Source: Methylacidiphilum caldifontis (lineage in GTDB: Bacteria; Verrucomicrobiota; Verrucomicrobiia; Methylacidiphilales; CAMAQI01). From it: a stretch of DNA of 11,062 bases. The DNA lies in assembly GCA_945860255.1 (NCBI GenBank), contig CAMAQI010000067.1, forward strand, positions 1 through 11,062. Reading direction: 5' to 3'. The first letter of the stretch is position 1. Every line of letters begins with the position of its first letter. The translations under genes were made by a program, and so were the position numbers. Shown one piece after another: positions 1 to 7,498 of this stretch. Below the pieces are notes generated by a model. It ran no database searches. It was not told the origin of the DNA and was given only the letters and a program-made list of their open reading frames with translations.

Positions 1-2
1 GT

Positions 3-542
3 CTGGATTTTACGATGGATATGAAAAATTCCGTTCCTGATTATAAATCTGCAATCACTTTTAACGAAACTAACTTTCAGCAATTTATGAAAACCTTTTA
101 CAACCATGAGAATGCGAAAGGGACGATGAGTGGACGACTGGCTCTTTCAGGGACTCTCGGAAAAACAGAAACTTTTAAAGGGGAGGGGAAGATTGCAATT
201 CGGGATGGCTATATTCTTTCGATTCCCTTTATGGGAGGGCTCTCCGATCTTTTAGGGGCGATGATTCCTAATTTTGGCTATGCGAAGGCTGATCGAGCGA
301 GAATGAGTTTTTTAATGAACAATGGAAAGTTGATGACAGAGGATCTCGAGGTTTCGAGTGCCGCCTTTACCTTGATCGGAAATGGAGGATACGATCTCGT
401 AAAAGATGATCTGGATCTCAATACACGAGTGAATATTAAAGGGGTCGTTGGTCTTCTTTTATTTCCGGTCAGTAAGCTTTTTGAATATCATGGTTCGGGG
501 TCGATGAAGGAGCCGAAGTGGAATCCGAAGATTTTAGAATAG
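3..542 (+). CDS. AsmA-like C-terminal region protein, 5' end outside window
   Basis: The reading frame is open to the left edge, so this is the last ~179 residues of a larger protein; the ATG at 15 is probably internal. The visible part has the alternating hydrophobic/polar beta-strand pattern of AsmA/YhdP/TamB-type proteins: a short 'GTMSGRLALSGTLG' segment, then 'GEGKIAIRDGYILSIPFMGG', then 'MSFLMNNGKLMTEDLEVSS', 'FTLIGNGGYDL' and a closing 'LDLNTRVNIKG' strand. Family knowledge: such proteins span the periplasm and act in phospholipid movement or outer-membrane homeostasis. The gene sits upstream of a lipoprotein and lptD, which fits an envelope role. Family assignment is by pattern recognition; the exact subfamily cannot be fixed from the C-terminus. 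A stop at 540-542 is followed directly by a candidate terminator. Confidence 0.7.
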   Translation: MDFTMDMKNSVPDYKSAITFNETNFQQFMKTFYNHENAKGTMSGRLALSGTLGKTETFKGEGKIAIRDGYILSIPFMGGLSDLLGAMIPNFGYAKADRARMSFLMNNGKLMTEDLEVSSAAFTLIGNGGYDLVKDDLDLNTRVNIKGVVGLLLFPVSKLFEYHGSGSMKEPKWNPKILE

Positions 543-547
543 TGTCC

Positions 548-577
548 AGATTTCACTTTAAGAAATCTTCATTCTTT
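548..577 (+). terminator. Candidate intrinsic terminator after the AsmA-like gene
   Basis: A perfect 7-bp inverted repeat, AGATTTC (548-554) and GAAATCT (562-568), with a 7-nt loop, is followed by a U-rich run (TCATTCTTT, 569-577). It starts 6 bp after the stop codon. The stem is A/T-rich with only two G:C pairs, so it is probably weak or leaky. Confidence 0.4.
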
Positions 578-636
578 GCATAAAATCGGATGAGGAGAGC
601 GCTTGCTCGTCGCAGAAACTTTTGTAGGATCGTCCG

Positions 637-1716
637 ATGTTCGTTCCTCCTTTTTATTCGCTTCGCTGGATTTTCAGCTGTCTTTGTTGTTTACTCCTCT
701 CTTGTACTCCTGTGAAGAAAGTGGAGAGCAAGCAATCTTTTTTTCCGATTATTCCTGAAAAGGGGATTTATCTCGGGGCCTATGTCGATTTTGGGGAGGG
801 GGAGGCGGAGGTGACTCTGGAGGCGATTGAAAAGTTTGAGGAGATGGTCGGTAAACCACAAGCAATCATCGCCTCGGGAAGTTTTTGGGGGGATCAATCC
901 TTTCCGAAGAAAAATTGTGATTTGATCCAGGGCTACGGGGCCGTTCCTTTGCTCTATTGGTCTCCTTGGGATAAACCGTATATGCAGGATCGCGGGGTAG
1001 ATCGATTCTCACTCGAGGCAATTCTTGCCGGAAAATGGGATACTTATATTGATCAGTGGAGCGAGGGGGCCAAAAGCTATGGAAAACCACTTTTCGTTGC
1101 TTGGGGACTGGAGATGAATGGAATCTGGTTTCCATGGTCGGGACATTTTTATGGAGGAGGCAAGGAGCTCGGTTCCCAGAAATGGAAGGGACCTGAGATT
1201 TATAAAAAATGTTATCGTTATGTCGTCGATCGAGTCCGAAAGAACGGGGTGATGAATATTCAATGGGTTTATCATACCATGAATTATCCCTATCCGGATG
1301 CCCCATGGAATCAGATGGAGGCTTACTATCCTGGGTCTGATTATGTCGACTGGTTAGGATTGAGTGTTTATGGAATGCAGTTTAAGGGGGACGTTTGGAA
1401 ATCTTTTCCTGATCTTTCGGAGTATCCGTATCAAAAAATCTGTAAACTCGATCCGACCAAACCGGTCATGTTCGCCGAATGGGGGGTTGGAGAGTATGCG
1501 GCAAGTGGAAGTAAAGGGGCCTTTATTCAGGAGGCCTTTGAGACGATGAAAAAGTTCCCGCGGCTCAAGGCGGCCGTCTTTTGGCATGAACGGTGGGAGA
1601 ATTCCGATGGGACTTTTAGTAATCTTCGAGTGAACTCAAGCGCCGAGTCCCTAGAGGCTTTTCGGAAGGGAATCGCCGATCCTTATTATTTAGGAAGACC
1701 GAAATTCACACCTTAA
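637..1716 (+). CDS. Secreted lipoprotein, glycoside hydrolase family 26-like
   Basis: A 359-aa protein with a lipoprotein signal peptide: a hydrophobic stretch at residues ~11-22 ends in the lipobox L20-L21-S22-C23, so C23 should be lipidated. The rest looks like one (beta/alpha)8 barrel of the GH26 type. 'FVAWGLEMNGIWFPW' (residues 153-167) matches the acid/base region, with E159 as the likely proton donor. 'PVMFAEWGVGE' (276-286) matches the nucleophile strand, with E281 as the likely nucleophile. The end 'NLRVNSSAESLEAF...DPYY' is also typical. GH26 enzymes cleave beta-mannans or related beta-glucans; the substrate here is unknown. The residue before E159 is Leu, where GH26 mannanases usually have His, so activity may differ. 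AGGA at 626-629 is 7 nt before the ATG and supports this start. GH26-like is fairly sure; mannanase is not claimed. Confidence 0.75.
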   Translation: MFVPPFYSLRWIFSCLCCLLLSCTPVKKVESKQSFFPIIPEKGIYLGAYVDFGEGEAEVTLEAIEKFEEMVGKPQAIIASGSFWGDQSFPKKNCDLIQGYGAVPLLYWSPWDKPYMQDRGVDRFSLEAILAGKWDTYIDQWSEGAKSYGKPLFVAWGLEMNGIWFPWSGHFYGGGKELGSQKWKGPEIYKKCYRYVVDRVRKNGVMNIQWVYHTMNYPYPDAPWNQMEAYYPGSDYVDWLGLSVYGMQFKGDVWKSFPDLSEYPYQKICKLDPTKPVMFAEWGVGEYAASGSKGAFIQEAFETMKKFPRLKAAVFWHERWENSDGTFSNLRVNSSAESLEAFRKGIADPYYLGRPKFTP

Positions 1717-1723
1717 CCTTTCA

Positions 1724-1744
1724 TTTTACGTGATTTACGTAAAA
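1724..1744. repeat. Operator-like inverted repeat upstream of lptD
   Basis: TTTTACGT (1724-1731) and ACGTAAAA (1737-1744) form a perfect 8-bp inverted repeat around GATTT. The right half is itself inside the 10-bp palindrome TTTACGTAAA (1734-1743), and TTTACGT occurs twice on the same strand with a 9-bp period (1725-1731, 1734-1740). It lies 46 bp before the lptD start, in the only gap between the GH26-like gene and lptD. It has no U-run on either strand, so it is more like a protein-binding site than a terminator. The binding factor is unknown. Confidence 0.35.
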
Positions 1745-1789
1745 AAATGGGATTGCGCTCTGAATAAACCGTGATAAGAATTTTTCGCT

Positions 1790-4054
1790 GTGATTCGTAA
1801 TCTTGTATTTATTATCTTCCTTTTAGGGGTCGTTTTTCTGAGATCAGAAGAAGAGACCGCCCCTACAGTTCCTATTGAAATTACGGCGGATGGAGAGAAT
1901 CGGATCGTCGGAGAGGTTGCGATGGCAGAGTTGAATGTCATTGTCCGTTATGGCGACGATATTATCTATGCCGATAAAATCTCGATGGATCGCAAGACGA
2001 AAGTCGTGATGGCAAGTGGGAATGTTCGTATTTACGCCGGGGGATCGGTTTATCGCGGAGAGACTTTGGTTTACAATCTGGAGACGAAAAAACTGGAGTC
2101 CTCTGATTTCCGAATGACCTCTCTGCCTGTGTTTGTGGGGGGATTAAAAATTACGACCCCTGAGCCGAATCATTACAGCATGAAAAAGGGCTACTTTACG
2201 ACAGAAAATCGAGAGAATCCAGGATTCCATTTTAAAGCCTCGACCGTTGAGATTTATAATAACAACGAAGTCGTATTAAAGAATGTCGTTCTCTACGTTG
2301 GAAAAATTCCGGTGTTATGGGTTCCGGTATTTGTTCAAAATCTTGACGATGATCGACCAAGCTGGGTCTTTAGTGGGGGAAGCAGCAGCCGTTATGGGGT
2401 CTTTGGTCGGGCGACTTACAATTACTATTTTGATAAGAATATGAAGGGATCGCTGCATTTTGATGCGAGATCGAAACGGGGATTAGCAGGGGGAGTTGAT
2501 TTAAAATATAAGCCGAATAAACAAAGTGATGGACTCTTTTCGGCTTACTGGGCTGAAGATAATGATGCCAAGAAAAACTTTACGGGAAACCCACGAGAAG
2601 GGGTCACTTCCACACGCTATCGCTTTTTGCTTCAACAAAAAACCAAGTTTAAAGATGGCTTAAGTCTCACCGTCCAACAGGAGAAGTTGAGTGATCCGCA
2701 TGTCACCGAGGATTTCTTCGAAAATGAATATCGCAATGATCGTCAGCCGGATAGTTATTTAGAGGCCGTTCAATATAATGAAAACTTTACGATCTCGGTT
2801 TTTGCTCGAAATCAAGTCAATGGGTTCTATGAAACGGTGGAGCGGCTTCCGGAGTTGAAAATCGAGAGTAAGCGGTTTAAGCTCTACGATAATTTAGAGT
2901 ATCAAAGCGAGTACAGTCTTGCGAATTTAAAGCGGGATTTTGGGGATGCAAATAGTCCCGATTATCAGTACCGAAAACTTGTCAATGGAACTGCGATCGA
3001 TTCAAGTTTTAATGGAGAGTATTCTGCCTACCGTTGGGATACGCTTCAGCAGTTGCTTTATCCGCGGCAATATATGAACTGGCTTTCGATTACCCCTCGG
3101 ATGGGATTTCGTGCTACGGCATGGGATTATCCGACTCGAAACGATAATACTTTTGTTACTAAAACAGATTCCCCTTATGTTCGAAATCGTCCAGTTGAAG
3201 CAAGCGACGCTCAACGCCTCTGGACTTTTGTGGGGGTTGAATCCTCCTTTAAAGTTTCAAAAGCTTGGTTGAATGTCAAAAATTCCTCTTTAGGGGTTGA
3301 TGGAATTCGCCACGTTGCCGAGCCTTTCGTCAATGCACAGATCTCCCCTAACAATGATCATAAGCCTTATGAGCACTTAGGTTTTGATGAACGTCTCCCT
3401 TCCCATCGCTTACAGGCGATCAATCCTGATCAAAACAACTCAATCGATAGCCTCAATAAACAGGCCGTCGTTCGTCACGGGGTTCGCAATAAGATTCAAA
3501 CCAAACGAGATGGGGTCAATTACGATCTCGCCGATTGGGTTCTTTATGCCGATCTCGATATGGCAAGAGAGTCGGATATCGATCGTTTTGGATCTCTTTA
3601 TGACAACGCATATTCAAATCTCTTTAGTGACTTTAAATTCACTCCGTTGTCTTGGTTGACCTATAACAGTTTCTCCTCCTTTGATGTCAACGGAAACAGT
3701 TATACCCTTTCTGATAACAGTCTAACGTGGCAGCTCACGAGATCTTGGGAATCGACGCTTGGGTTGCGGGTTCTTGAGAACAGTTTTCTCTATCCCGATA
3801 GTAATTTGATTTATTTCTCTAATTTTTATCGCCTCAATGAACATTGGCAGTTTGAGAACAATCTGACCTTTGAGACCGATGATGGAAAGTTACAGGAGCA
3901 AAGTTACCGAATCTATCGGGATATGTCCTCTTGGCAGCTGGCAATGACTCTTGCGAATCGGGATAACCGCAACGGAAAAAATGAGACTTCGGTCTACTTT
4001 ACATTAACCCTGAAAGCCTTTCCATCCCAAAAGCTTTCCCTGGATGCTCAATAA
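1790..4054 (+). CDS. lptD: LPS-assembly outer-membrane protein LptD (OstA family)
   Basis: A 754-aa protein with an N-terminal hydrophobic segment (residues ~4-18) acting as a signal peptide. Next is an OstA/LptA-type beta-jellyroll at about residues 28-135, with repeated strands such as 'ADKISMDRKTKVVMASGNVRIY'. The join 'GKIPVLWVPVFVQNLDDDRPS' (171-191) corresponds to the conserved 'P-V-hydrophobic-P' segment leading into the LptD barrel. Residues ~195-754 are rich in aromatic residues and alternating polarity, as in a large beta-barrel. Known role: with the lipoprotein LptE it inserts LPS into the outer leaflet. The start is GTG 1790: an in-frame TAA at 1775-1777 excludes anything further upstream. 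The ribosome site is weak (AAGAA, 1776-1780). No cysteine occurs in the whole protein. The stop lies 2 bp before the next gene, so the two are likely co-transcribed. Confidence 0.85.
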   Translation: MIRNLVFIIFLLGVVFLRSEEETAPTVPIEITADGENRIVGEVAMAELNVIVRYGDDIIYADKISMDRKTKVVMASGNVRIYAGGSVYRGETLVYNLETKKLESSDFRMTSLPVFVGGLKITTPEPNHYSMKKGYFTTENRENPGFHFKASTVEIYNNNEVVLKNVVLYVGKIPVLWVPVFVQNLDDDRPSWVFSGGSSSRYGVFGRATYNYYFDKNMKGSLHFDARSKRGLAGGVDLKYKPNKQSDGLFSAYWAEDNDAKKNFTGNPREGVTSTRYRFLLQQKTKFKDGLSLTVQQEKLSDPHVTEDFFENEYRNDRQPDSYLEAVQYNENFTISVFARNQVNGFYETVERLPELKIESKRFKLYDNLEYQSEYSLANLKRDFGDANSPDYQYRKLVNGTAIDSSFNGEYSAYRWDTLQQLLYPRQYMNWLSITPRMGFRATAWDYPTRNDNTFVTKTDSPYVRNRPVEASDAQRLWTFVGVESSFKVSKAWLNVKNSSLGVDGIRHVAEPFVNAQISPNNDHKPYEHLGFDERLPSHRLQAINPDQNNSIDSLNKQAVVRHGVRNKIQTKRDGVNYDLADWVLYADLDMARESDIDRFGSLYDNAYSNLFSDFKFTPLSWLTYNSFSSFDVNGNSYTLSDNSLTWQLTRSWESTLGLRVLENSFLYPDSNLIYFSNFYRLNEHWQFENNLTFETDDGKLQEQSYRIYRDMSSWQLAMTLANRDNRNGKNETSVYFTLTLKAFPSQKLSLDAQ

Positions 4055-4056
4055 AA

Positions 4057-5349
4057 ATGAAGATTGCGATTGTTGGTACCGGCTATGTCGGTTTAGTGAG
4101 TGGAACCTGTTTTGCTGAGGTCGGACATGAAGTGATTTGTGTCGATAATGATAAGAAAAAAGTCGCAACTCTTCAGGCCGGTCAAATCCCGATTTATGAG
4201 CCTGGTTTAGAGGATTTGATTAAGAAGAATGTTGCCGCTGGCCGTTTAAAATTTACGGATTCGATCAAAGAAGGGGTCGATCAATCGTTGGTCGTCTTTA
4301 TCGCTGTTCCAACCCCTCCGCAGCCAGATGGAAGTGTTGATCTGACTTATATCGAGAAGGTCGCCCGAGAAATTGCGGGGGTCATGACCGAATACCGGGT
4401 GATCGTTGATAAAAGTACGGTTCCTGTCAAAACCGGCGATCGTGTCACTCAAACGATCGCGCGATATACCCAAGGAAAAGTCGAATTTGATGTGGTCAGT
4501 AATCCGGAGTTTCTCCGTGAAGGGTCGGCGGTTGCCGATTTAATGAATCCCGATCGCGTCGTGGTCGGAGCTGATTCCGAACGGGCGACGAAGATCATGA
4601 AAGAGATTTACGAGCCCTTCAAGGCTCCGATCATGGTCACCGATCTCAACTCCGCTGAGTTGATCAAGCATGCGGCAAACAGTTTCCTCGCATTGAAGAT
4701 CTCTTATATCAATGCCGTCTCAATTATCTGTGAGCTGTCGGGAGCGAATGTCGATATGGTCGCTGAAGGGATGGGGGCCGACAAACGAATTGGTCGTGCC
4801 TTTTTGAATGCCGGTATCGGCTACGGTGGCTCCTGTTTTCCTAAAGATCTCTCTGCCTTCACAAAGATCTCTGAGGATCTCGGTTATGACTTCCGACTTT
4901 TGAAAGAGGTTTCGGAGATTAATCGCATTCAAAAGAATCGGTTTTTAAAAAAAATTCGTGATACCTTGTGGGTTTTGAAAGATAAGAAAATAGGCGTTCT
5001 CGGGCTTGCCTTCAAAGGGAACACCGATGACGTTCGTTCCAGTGTTGCAATGGATCTTGTTGAGTTGATGCAACGTGAGGGAGCGATTGTTCGTGCTTAT
5101 GATCCTCAAGGGATGGAAAAGGCGAAGAGTCTTTTGCCAAATATTGTTTATTGCAATAAAGCCGAAGAGGTTGCCGAAGGGGTCGAAGCTCTCGTCGTGG
5201 CGACGGAGTGGAACGAATTTAAAGATTTGGATTGGAAATCGATGAAATCAAAGATGATCAGCCCGCATCTCTTTGATGGACGGAATTTGCTCGATCCACA
5301 GAAGATGCGTGATATTGGTTTTGATTACTACAGTATTGGGCGTTCCTAG
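4057..5349 (+). CDS. ugd: UDP-glucose 6-dehydrogenase
   Basis: This enzyme oxidises UDP-glucose to UDP-glucuronate with two NAD+, supplying uronic acid and derived sugars for LPS, capsule or other glycans in the cytoplasm. The 430-aa length is normal for the bacterial family. Seen: Rossmann dinucleotide motif 'GTGYVG' (residues 7-12) with acidic D30 after the second strand; 'PTPP' (85-88); 'DKSTVPVKTG' (118-127); 'NPEFLREG' (149-156); 'ELIKHAANSF' (201-210) with K204 and N208; and 'GGSCFPKD' (257-264) holding the catalytic thiol C260. The C-terminal UDP-binding domain has 'LGLAFKGNTDDVRSS' (315-329). It begins 2 bp after the lptD stop with little Shine-Dalgarno, which suggests translation coupled to lptD. 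UDP-mannose/GlcNAc dehydrogenases are related, but the motifs fit Ugd best. Confidence 0.93.
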   Translation: MKIAIVGTGYVGLVSGTCFAEVGHEVICVDNDKKKVATLQAGQIPIYEPGLEDLIKKNVAAGRLKFTDSIKEGVDQSLVVFIAVPTPPQPDGSVDLTYIEKVAREIAGVMTEYRVIVDKSTVPVKTGDRVTQTIARYTQGKVEFDVVSNPEFLREGSAVADLMNPDRVVVGADSERATKIMKEIYEPFKAPIMVTDLNSAELIKHAANSFLALKISYINAVSIICELSGANVDMVAEGMGADKRIGRAFLNAGIGYGGSCFPKDLSAFTKISEDLGYDFRLLKEVSEINRIQKNRFLKKIRDTLWVLKDKKIGVLGLAFKGNTDDVRSSVAMDLVELMQREGAIVRAYDPQGMEKAKSLLPNIVYCNKAEEVAEGVEALVVATEWNEFKDLDWKSMKSKMISPHLFDGRNLLDPQKMRDIGFDYYSIGRS

Positions 5350-5352
5350 AAT

Positions 5353-5370
5353 CCGGTTTCACCGGTTTTT
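5353..5370 (+). terminator. Intrinsic terminator after ugd
   Basis: CCGGT (5353-5357), loop TTC, ACCGG (5361-5365), then five T (5366-5370), beginning 4 bp after the ugd stop codon. The stem is only 5 bp but four of its pairs are G:C and the U-run follows at once. It would end the lptD-ugd transcript. A second small hairpin with a UUCG loop (TTCC-TTCG-GGAA, 5379-5390) followed by TTT may add to it. Confidence 0.55.
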
Positions 5371-5482
5371 AAATCAGCTTCCTTCGGGAATTTGAGGTGC
5401 CTTTCTTGAAAGGGAAAGGAGGGAACAGTGCGGGTCAAAAAAGAATGTCAGAAAAATGGGTAACCATCAGAAACGGAAAATT
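5371..5482 (+). promoter_or_regulatory. purA 5' leader with strong SD and possible alternative hairpins
   Basis: This stretch between the terminator and purA must carry the purA promoter unless it is read through, but I see no convincing -35/-10 pair: TTGAAA at 5406-5411 has no partner at normal spacing. It holds a strong Shine-Dalgarno AGGAGG (5417-5422) that is too far from either purA ATG (5456 or 5483) to serve it. CCTTTC (5400-5405) is complementary to GAAAGG, which occurs twice in tandem (5408-5413 and 5414-5419). The second copy overlaps the Shine-Dalgarno, so two exclusive pairings are possible. Regulation is inference. Confidence 0.35.
5428..5463 (+). CDS. Possible 11-codon leader peptide upstream of purA
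   Basis: GTG at 5428 lies 5 nt after the Shine-Dalgarno AGGAGG (5417-5422), the best-looking ribosome site in the window. It opens a frame of 11 codons (M)RVKKECQKNG ending at TAA 5461-5463. The stop is 19 nt before the preferred purA start (5483), in a different frame. It could be a leader peptide that couples ribosomes onto purA, since purA itself has only a weak site. It may also be chance; the peptide has no run of one amino acid of the attenuation type. Confidence 0.3.
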   Translation: MRVKKECQKNG

Positions 5483-6745
5483 ATGAATATCATTTTAGTC
5501 GGGGCTCAATGGGGCGATGAAGGGAAAGGAAAGATTATCGATGCGATGACGGAGAAATCCGATATCGTTGTCCGTACTCAAGGGGGTAATAACGCCGGTC
5601 ATACGGTCAAAGTCGGGAATGAAAAGTTTGTCCTCCATTTGATTCCCTCCGGCATTCTCCATTCTAAAGTGAAATGCGTGATCGGAAACGGGGTCGTGAT
5701 CGATCCGATCTCTTTGGTGATCGAGATTGAGGGATTGGAAAAAAGAGGGATCAAAACCAAAGGACGTCTTTTTGTCAGTCAAACCGCTCATGTCGTATTC
5801 CCTTATCATCGTGAAATTGATGCGCTTCGAGAAACCAGTAAAGGAACATTGAAGATTGGAACGACGAAACGAGGAATCGGTCCTACCTATTCTGATAAGG
5901 CCTCACGGACCGGTTTGAGAATCCAAGATCTCTATCGTGCCGACTTTCCAGAGAAGCTTAAGAAACGGGTGAGTGAAGCGAATAAGCTCATTGTCGCTGG
6001 AGGAGCGAAACCGGTCTCTTTTTCAAAAACTTTAAAAACTTACGAAGAGGCGGCTAAGAAATTAAAGCCTTATATCACCAATACCGTGGTTTGGCTTCAT
6101 CAGGCGATGGAGAAAAAGGTGGAGATGCTTTTTGAAGGAGCTCAAGGAACCTTTTTGGATATCGATTTCGGAACCTATCCTTATGTCACCTCATCGAATA
6201 CAACGGCTGGGGGCTCCTCAACCGGATCAGGAATTCCTCCGCATTGGATGAATCGGGTCATGGGATGTGTCAAGGCCTATACGACACGAGTCGGTGAAGG
6301 ACCATTTCCGACAGAAGATGATGCCTTGAGCGATCGTCTCCATGCGATGGGACGTGAGTTCGGATCGACGACAGGACGCGCTCGTCGTTGCGGTTGGTTT
6401 GATGCGGTTTTTACTCACTACTCGCGCATGATCAACGGAATCGATGATCTCGCAATTACGAATTTAGATGGACTGGATGAGGTGAAGGAGATTCGGGTCT
6501 GTGTTGCTTATAAGCTCAAAGGGAAGACCATCCATCATCCTCCGACCGATTTAGATGAGATGGCGCAGTGTAAGCCCGTGTATAAAGTCTTTAAAGGATG
6601 GATGACCTCAACGGTCAAAGCGAAGCGCTTTAATGATCTTCCGCCATTAGCACGGACCTATGTTAAGGCCTTGGCTGAGTTGATGGGGACTCGTTTGAAA
6701 ATCGTCTCCGTTGGACCGAATCGAGATCAAACAATCTGGTTATGA
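5483..6745 (+). CDS. purA: Adenylosuccinate synthetase
   Basis: PurA joins IMP and aspartate using GTP to give adenylosuccinate, the first step from IMP to AMP. Taking the ATG at 5483 gives 420 aa beginning 'MNIILVGAQWGDEGKGK', the normal family N-terminus; an upstream in-frame ATG at 5456 would add nine residues (MGNHQKRKI) and cannot be excluded. Seen: 'GDEGKGK' (residues 11-17) with catalytic D12; 'GGNNAGHT' (34-41) with catalytic H40; 'GTTKRGIGPTYSDKASR' for IMP contact; 'EGAQGTFLDIDFGTYPYVTSSN'; 'TTGRARRCGWFD'; and the C-terminal 'SVGPNRDQTI' guanine-binding end. Length and motifs indicate an intact enzyme. A weak GGAAAA (5475-5480) precedes the ATG. Its stop TGA overlaps the uppS ATG (ATGA), so uppS is probably translated by coupling. 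Confidence 0.95.
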   Translation: MNIILVGAQWGDEGKGKIIDAMTEKSDIVVRTQGGNNAGHTVKVGNEKFVLHLIPSGILHSKVKCVIGNGVVIDPISLVIEIEGLEKRGIKTKGRLFVSQTAHVVFPYHREIDALRETSKGTLKIGTTKRGIGPTYSDKASRTGLRIQDLYRADFPEKLKKRVSEANKLIVAGGAKPVSFSKTLKTYEEAAKKLKPYITNTVVWLHQAMEKKVEMLFEGAQGTFLDIDFGTYPYVTSSNTTAGGSSTGSGIPPHWMNRVMGCVKAYTTRVGEGPFPTEDDALSDRLHAMGREFGSTTGRARRCGWFDAVFTHYSRMINGIDDLAITNLDGLDEVKEIRVCVAYKLKGKTIHHPPTDLDEMAQCKPVYKVFKGWMTSTVKAKRFNDLPPLARTYVKALAELMGTRLKIVSVGPNRDQTIWL

Positions 6746-7467
6746 GTGCCGGGTCTGTCGCCTCTTTGAGGCTTCCTGCTCATGTCGCCATCATTATGGA
6801 TGGCAATGGACGTTGGGCAAAGGAACGAGGACAGACGCGTGTTGAGGGACACCGAGCCGGTTCTGAGGCGACCCGTGAGGTTGTGGAGGTTGCTGCTGAG
6901 TTAGGGGTTAAATATTTAACACTTTACGCCTTTTCCGTGGAGAATTGGAATCGACCCAAAGCGGAGGTCTCGACCTTGATGAAACTTTTAGAGCGCTTCT
7001 TAAAGGAACGCACCGAAGAGCTTCTCAAAAATAATATTCGATTGCAGGCGATCGGCCGTCTCAATGATCTTCCCGAGAAAACCCGTCAACAACTCCACCT
7101 CTCAATCGAACAAACGAGTCACTGCACGGGAATGACTCTTGTTTTAGCTCTGAGTTACGGAGGACGAACAGAGATTGTAGAGGCGGTTCGATCGATTCTT
7201 CGGGAGGTAAAACTGGGGCATCTCGATCCCGCTCAAATTAATGAGGAGGTCGTTTCCCAAAACCTCTATACCCGCTATTATCCAGATCCGGATTTATTGA
7301 TTCGGACAAGTGGAGAGATGCGGCTGAGTAATTTTTTACTTTGGCAGAGCTCTTATACTGAAATTTATGTTACCAAAACCTTGTGGCCCGATTTCCGACG
7401 AAAGTCATTTATCGAGGCACTGGATGACTATTCAACCCGCCATCGACGATTTGGCAGAGTTTCTTAA
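6742..7467 (+). CDS. uppS: Di-trans,poly-cis-undecaprenyl-diphosphate synthase (isoprenyl transferase)
   Basis: A cis-prenyltransferase that adds isopentenyl units to farnesyl diphosphate, making the C55 lipid carrier for peptidoglycan, O-antigen and other wall polymers; it acts at the inner face of the cytoplasmic membrane. The 241-aa length is typical. Seen: 'HVAIIMDGNGRWAKERG' (residues 14-30) with catalytic D20 and the diphosphate-binding G-N-G-R; 'GHRAG' (36-40); 'LTLYAFSVENWNRP' (59-72); and the C-terminal 'PDLLIRTSGEMRLSNFLLWQ' plus 'E-I-Y-V-T-K-T-L-W-P-D-F' signatures. The product chain length is not readable from sequence. The start overlaps the purA stop by 4 bp and has no separate Shine-Dalgarno of note. 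ispG follows after 45 bp with no terminator, so one transcript for purA-uppS-ispG is likely. Confidence 0.95.
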   Translation: MSAGSVASLRLPAHVAIIMDGNGRWAKERGQTRVEGHRAGSEATREVVEVAAELGVKYLTLYAFSVENWNRPKAEVSTLMKLLERFLKERTEELLKNNIRLQAIGRLNDLPEKTRQQLHLSIEQTSHCTGMTLVLALSYGGRTEIVEAVRSILREVKLGHLDPAQINEEVVSQNLYTRYYPDPDLLIRTSGEMRLSNFLLWQSSYTEIYVTKTLWPDFRRKSFIEALDDYSTRHRRFGRVS

Positions 7468-7498
7468 AATTCCTGATGGAGTTTTAAGGAGTTCTTGG

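Noticed and set aside
558..586. Promoter TTAAGA-17 bp-TAAAAT for the GH26-like gene
   Set aside because: The -35 is only a 4/6 match and lies inside the proposed terminator hairpin at 548-568; spacing alone is not enough to call it.
866..1306. 146-aa minus-strand open frame inside the GH26-like gene
   Set aside because: Antisense to the catalytic region of a gene with a clear family signature; composition is that of a shadow frame.
1771..1792. Alternative GTG at 1771 as start of lptD
   Set aside because: It is in a different frame from lptD, and the lptD frame has a TAA at 1775-1777.
5406..5434. TTGAAA as -35 of a purA promoter
   Set aside because: The bases 17-18 bp further on (TGCGGG, GCGGGT) do not resemble a -10 box.
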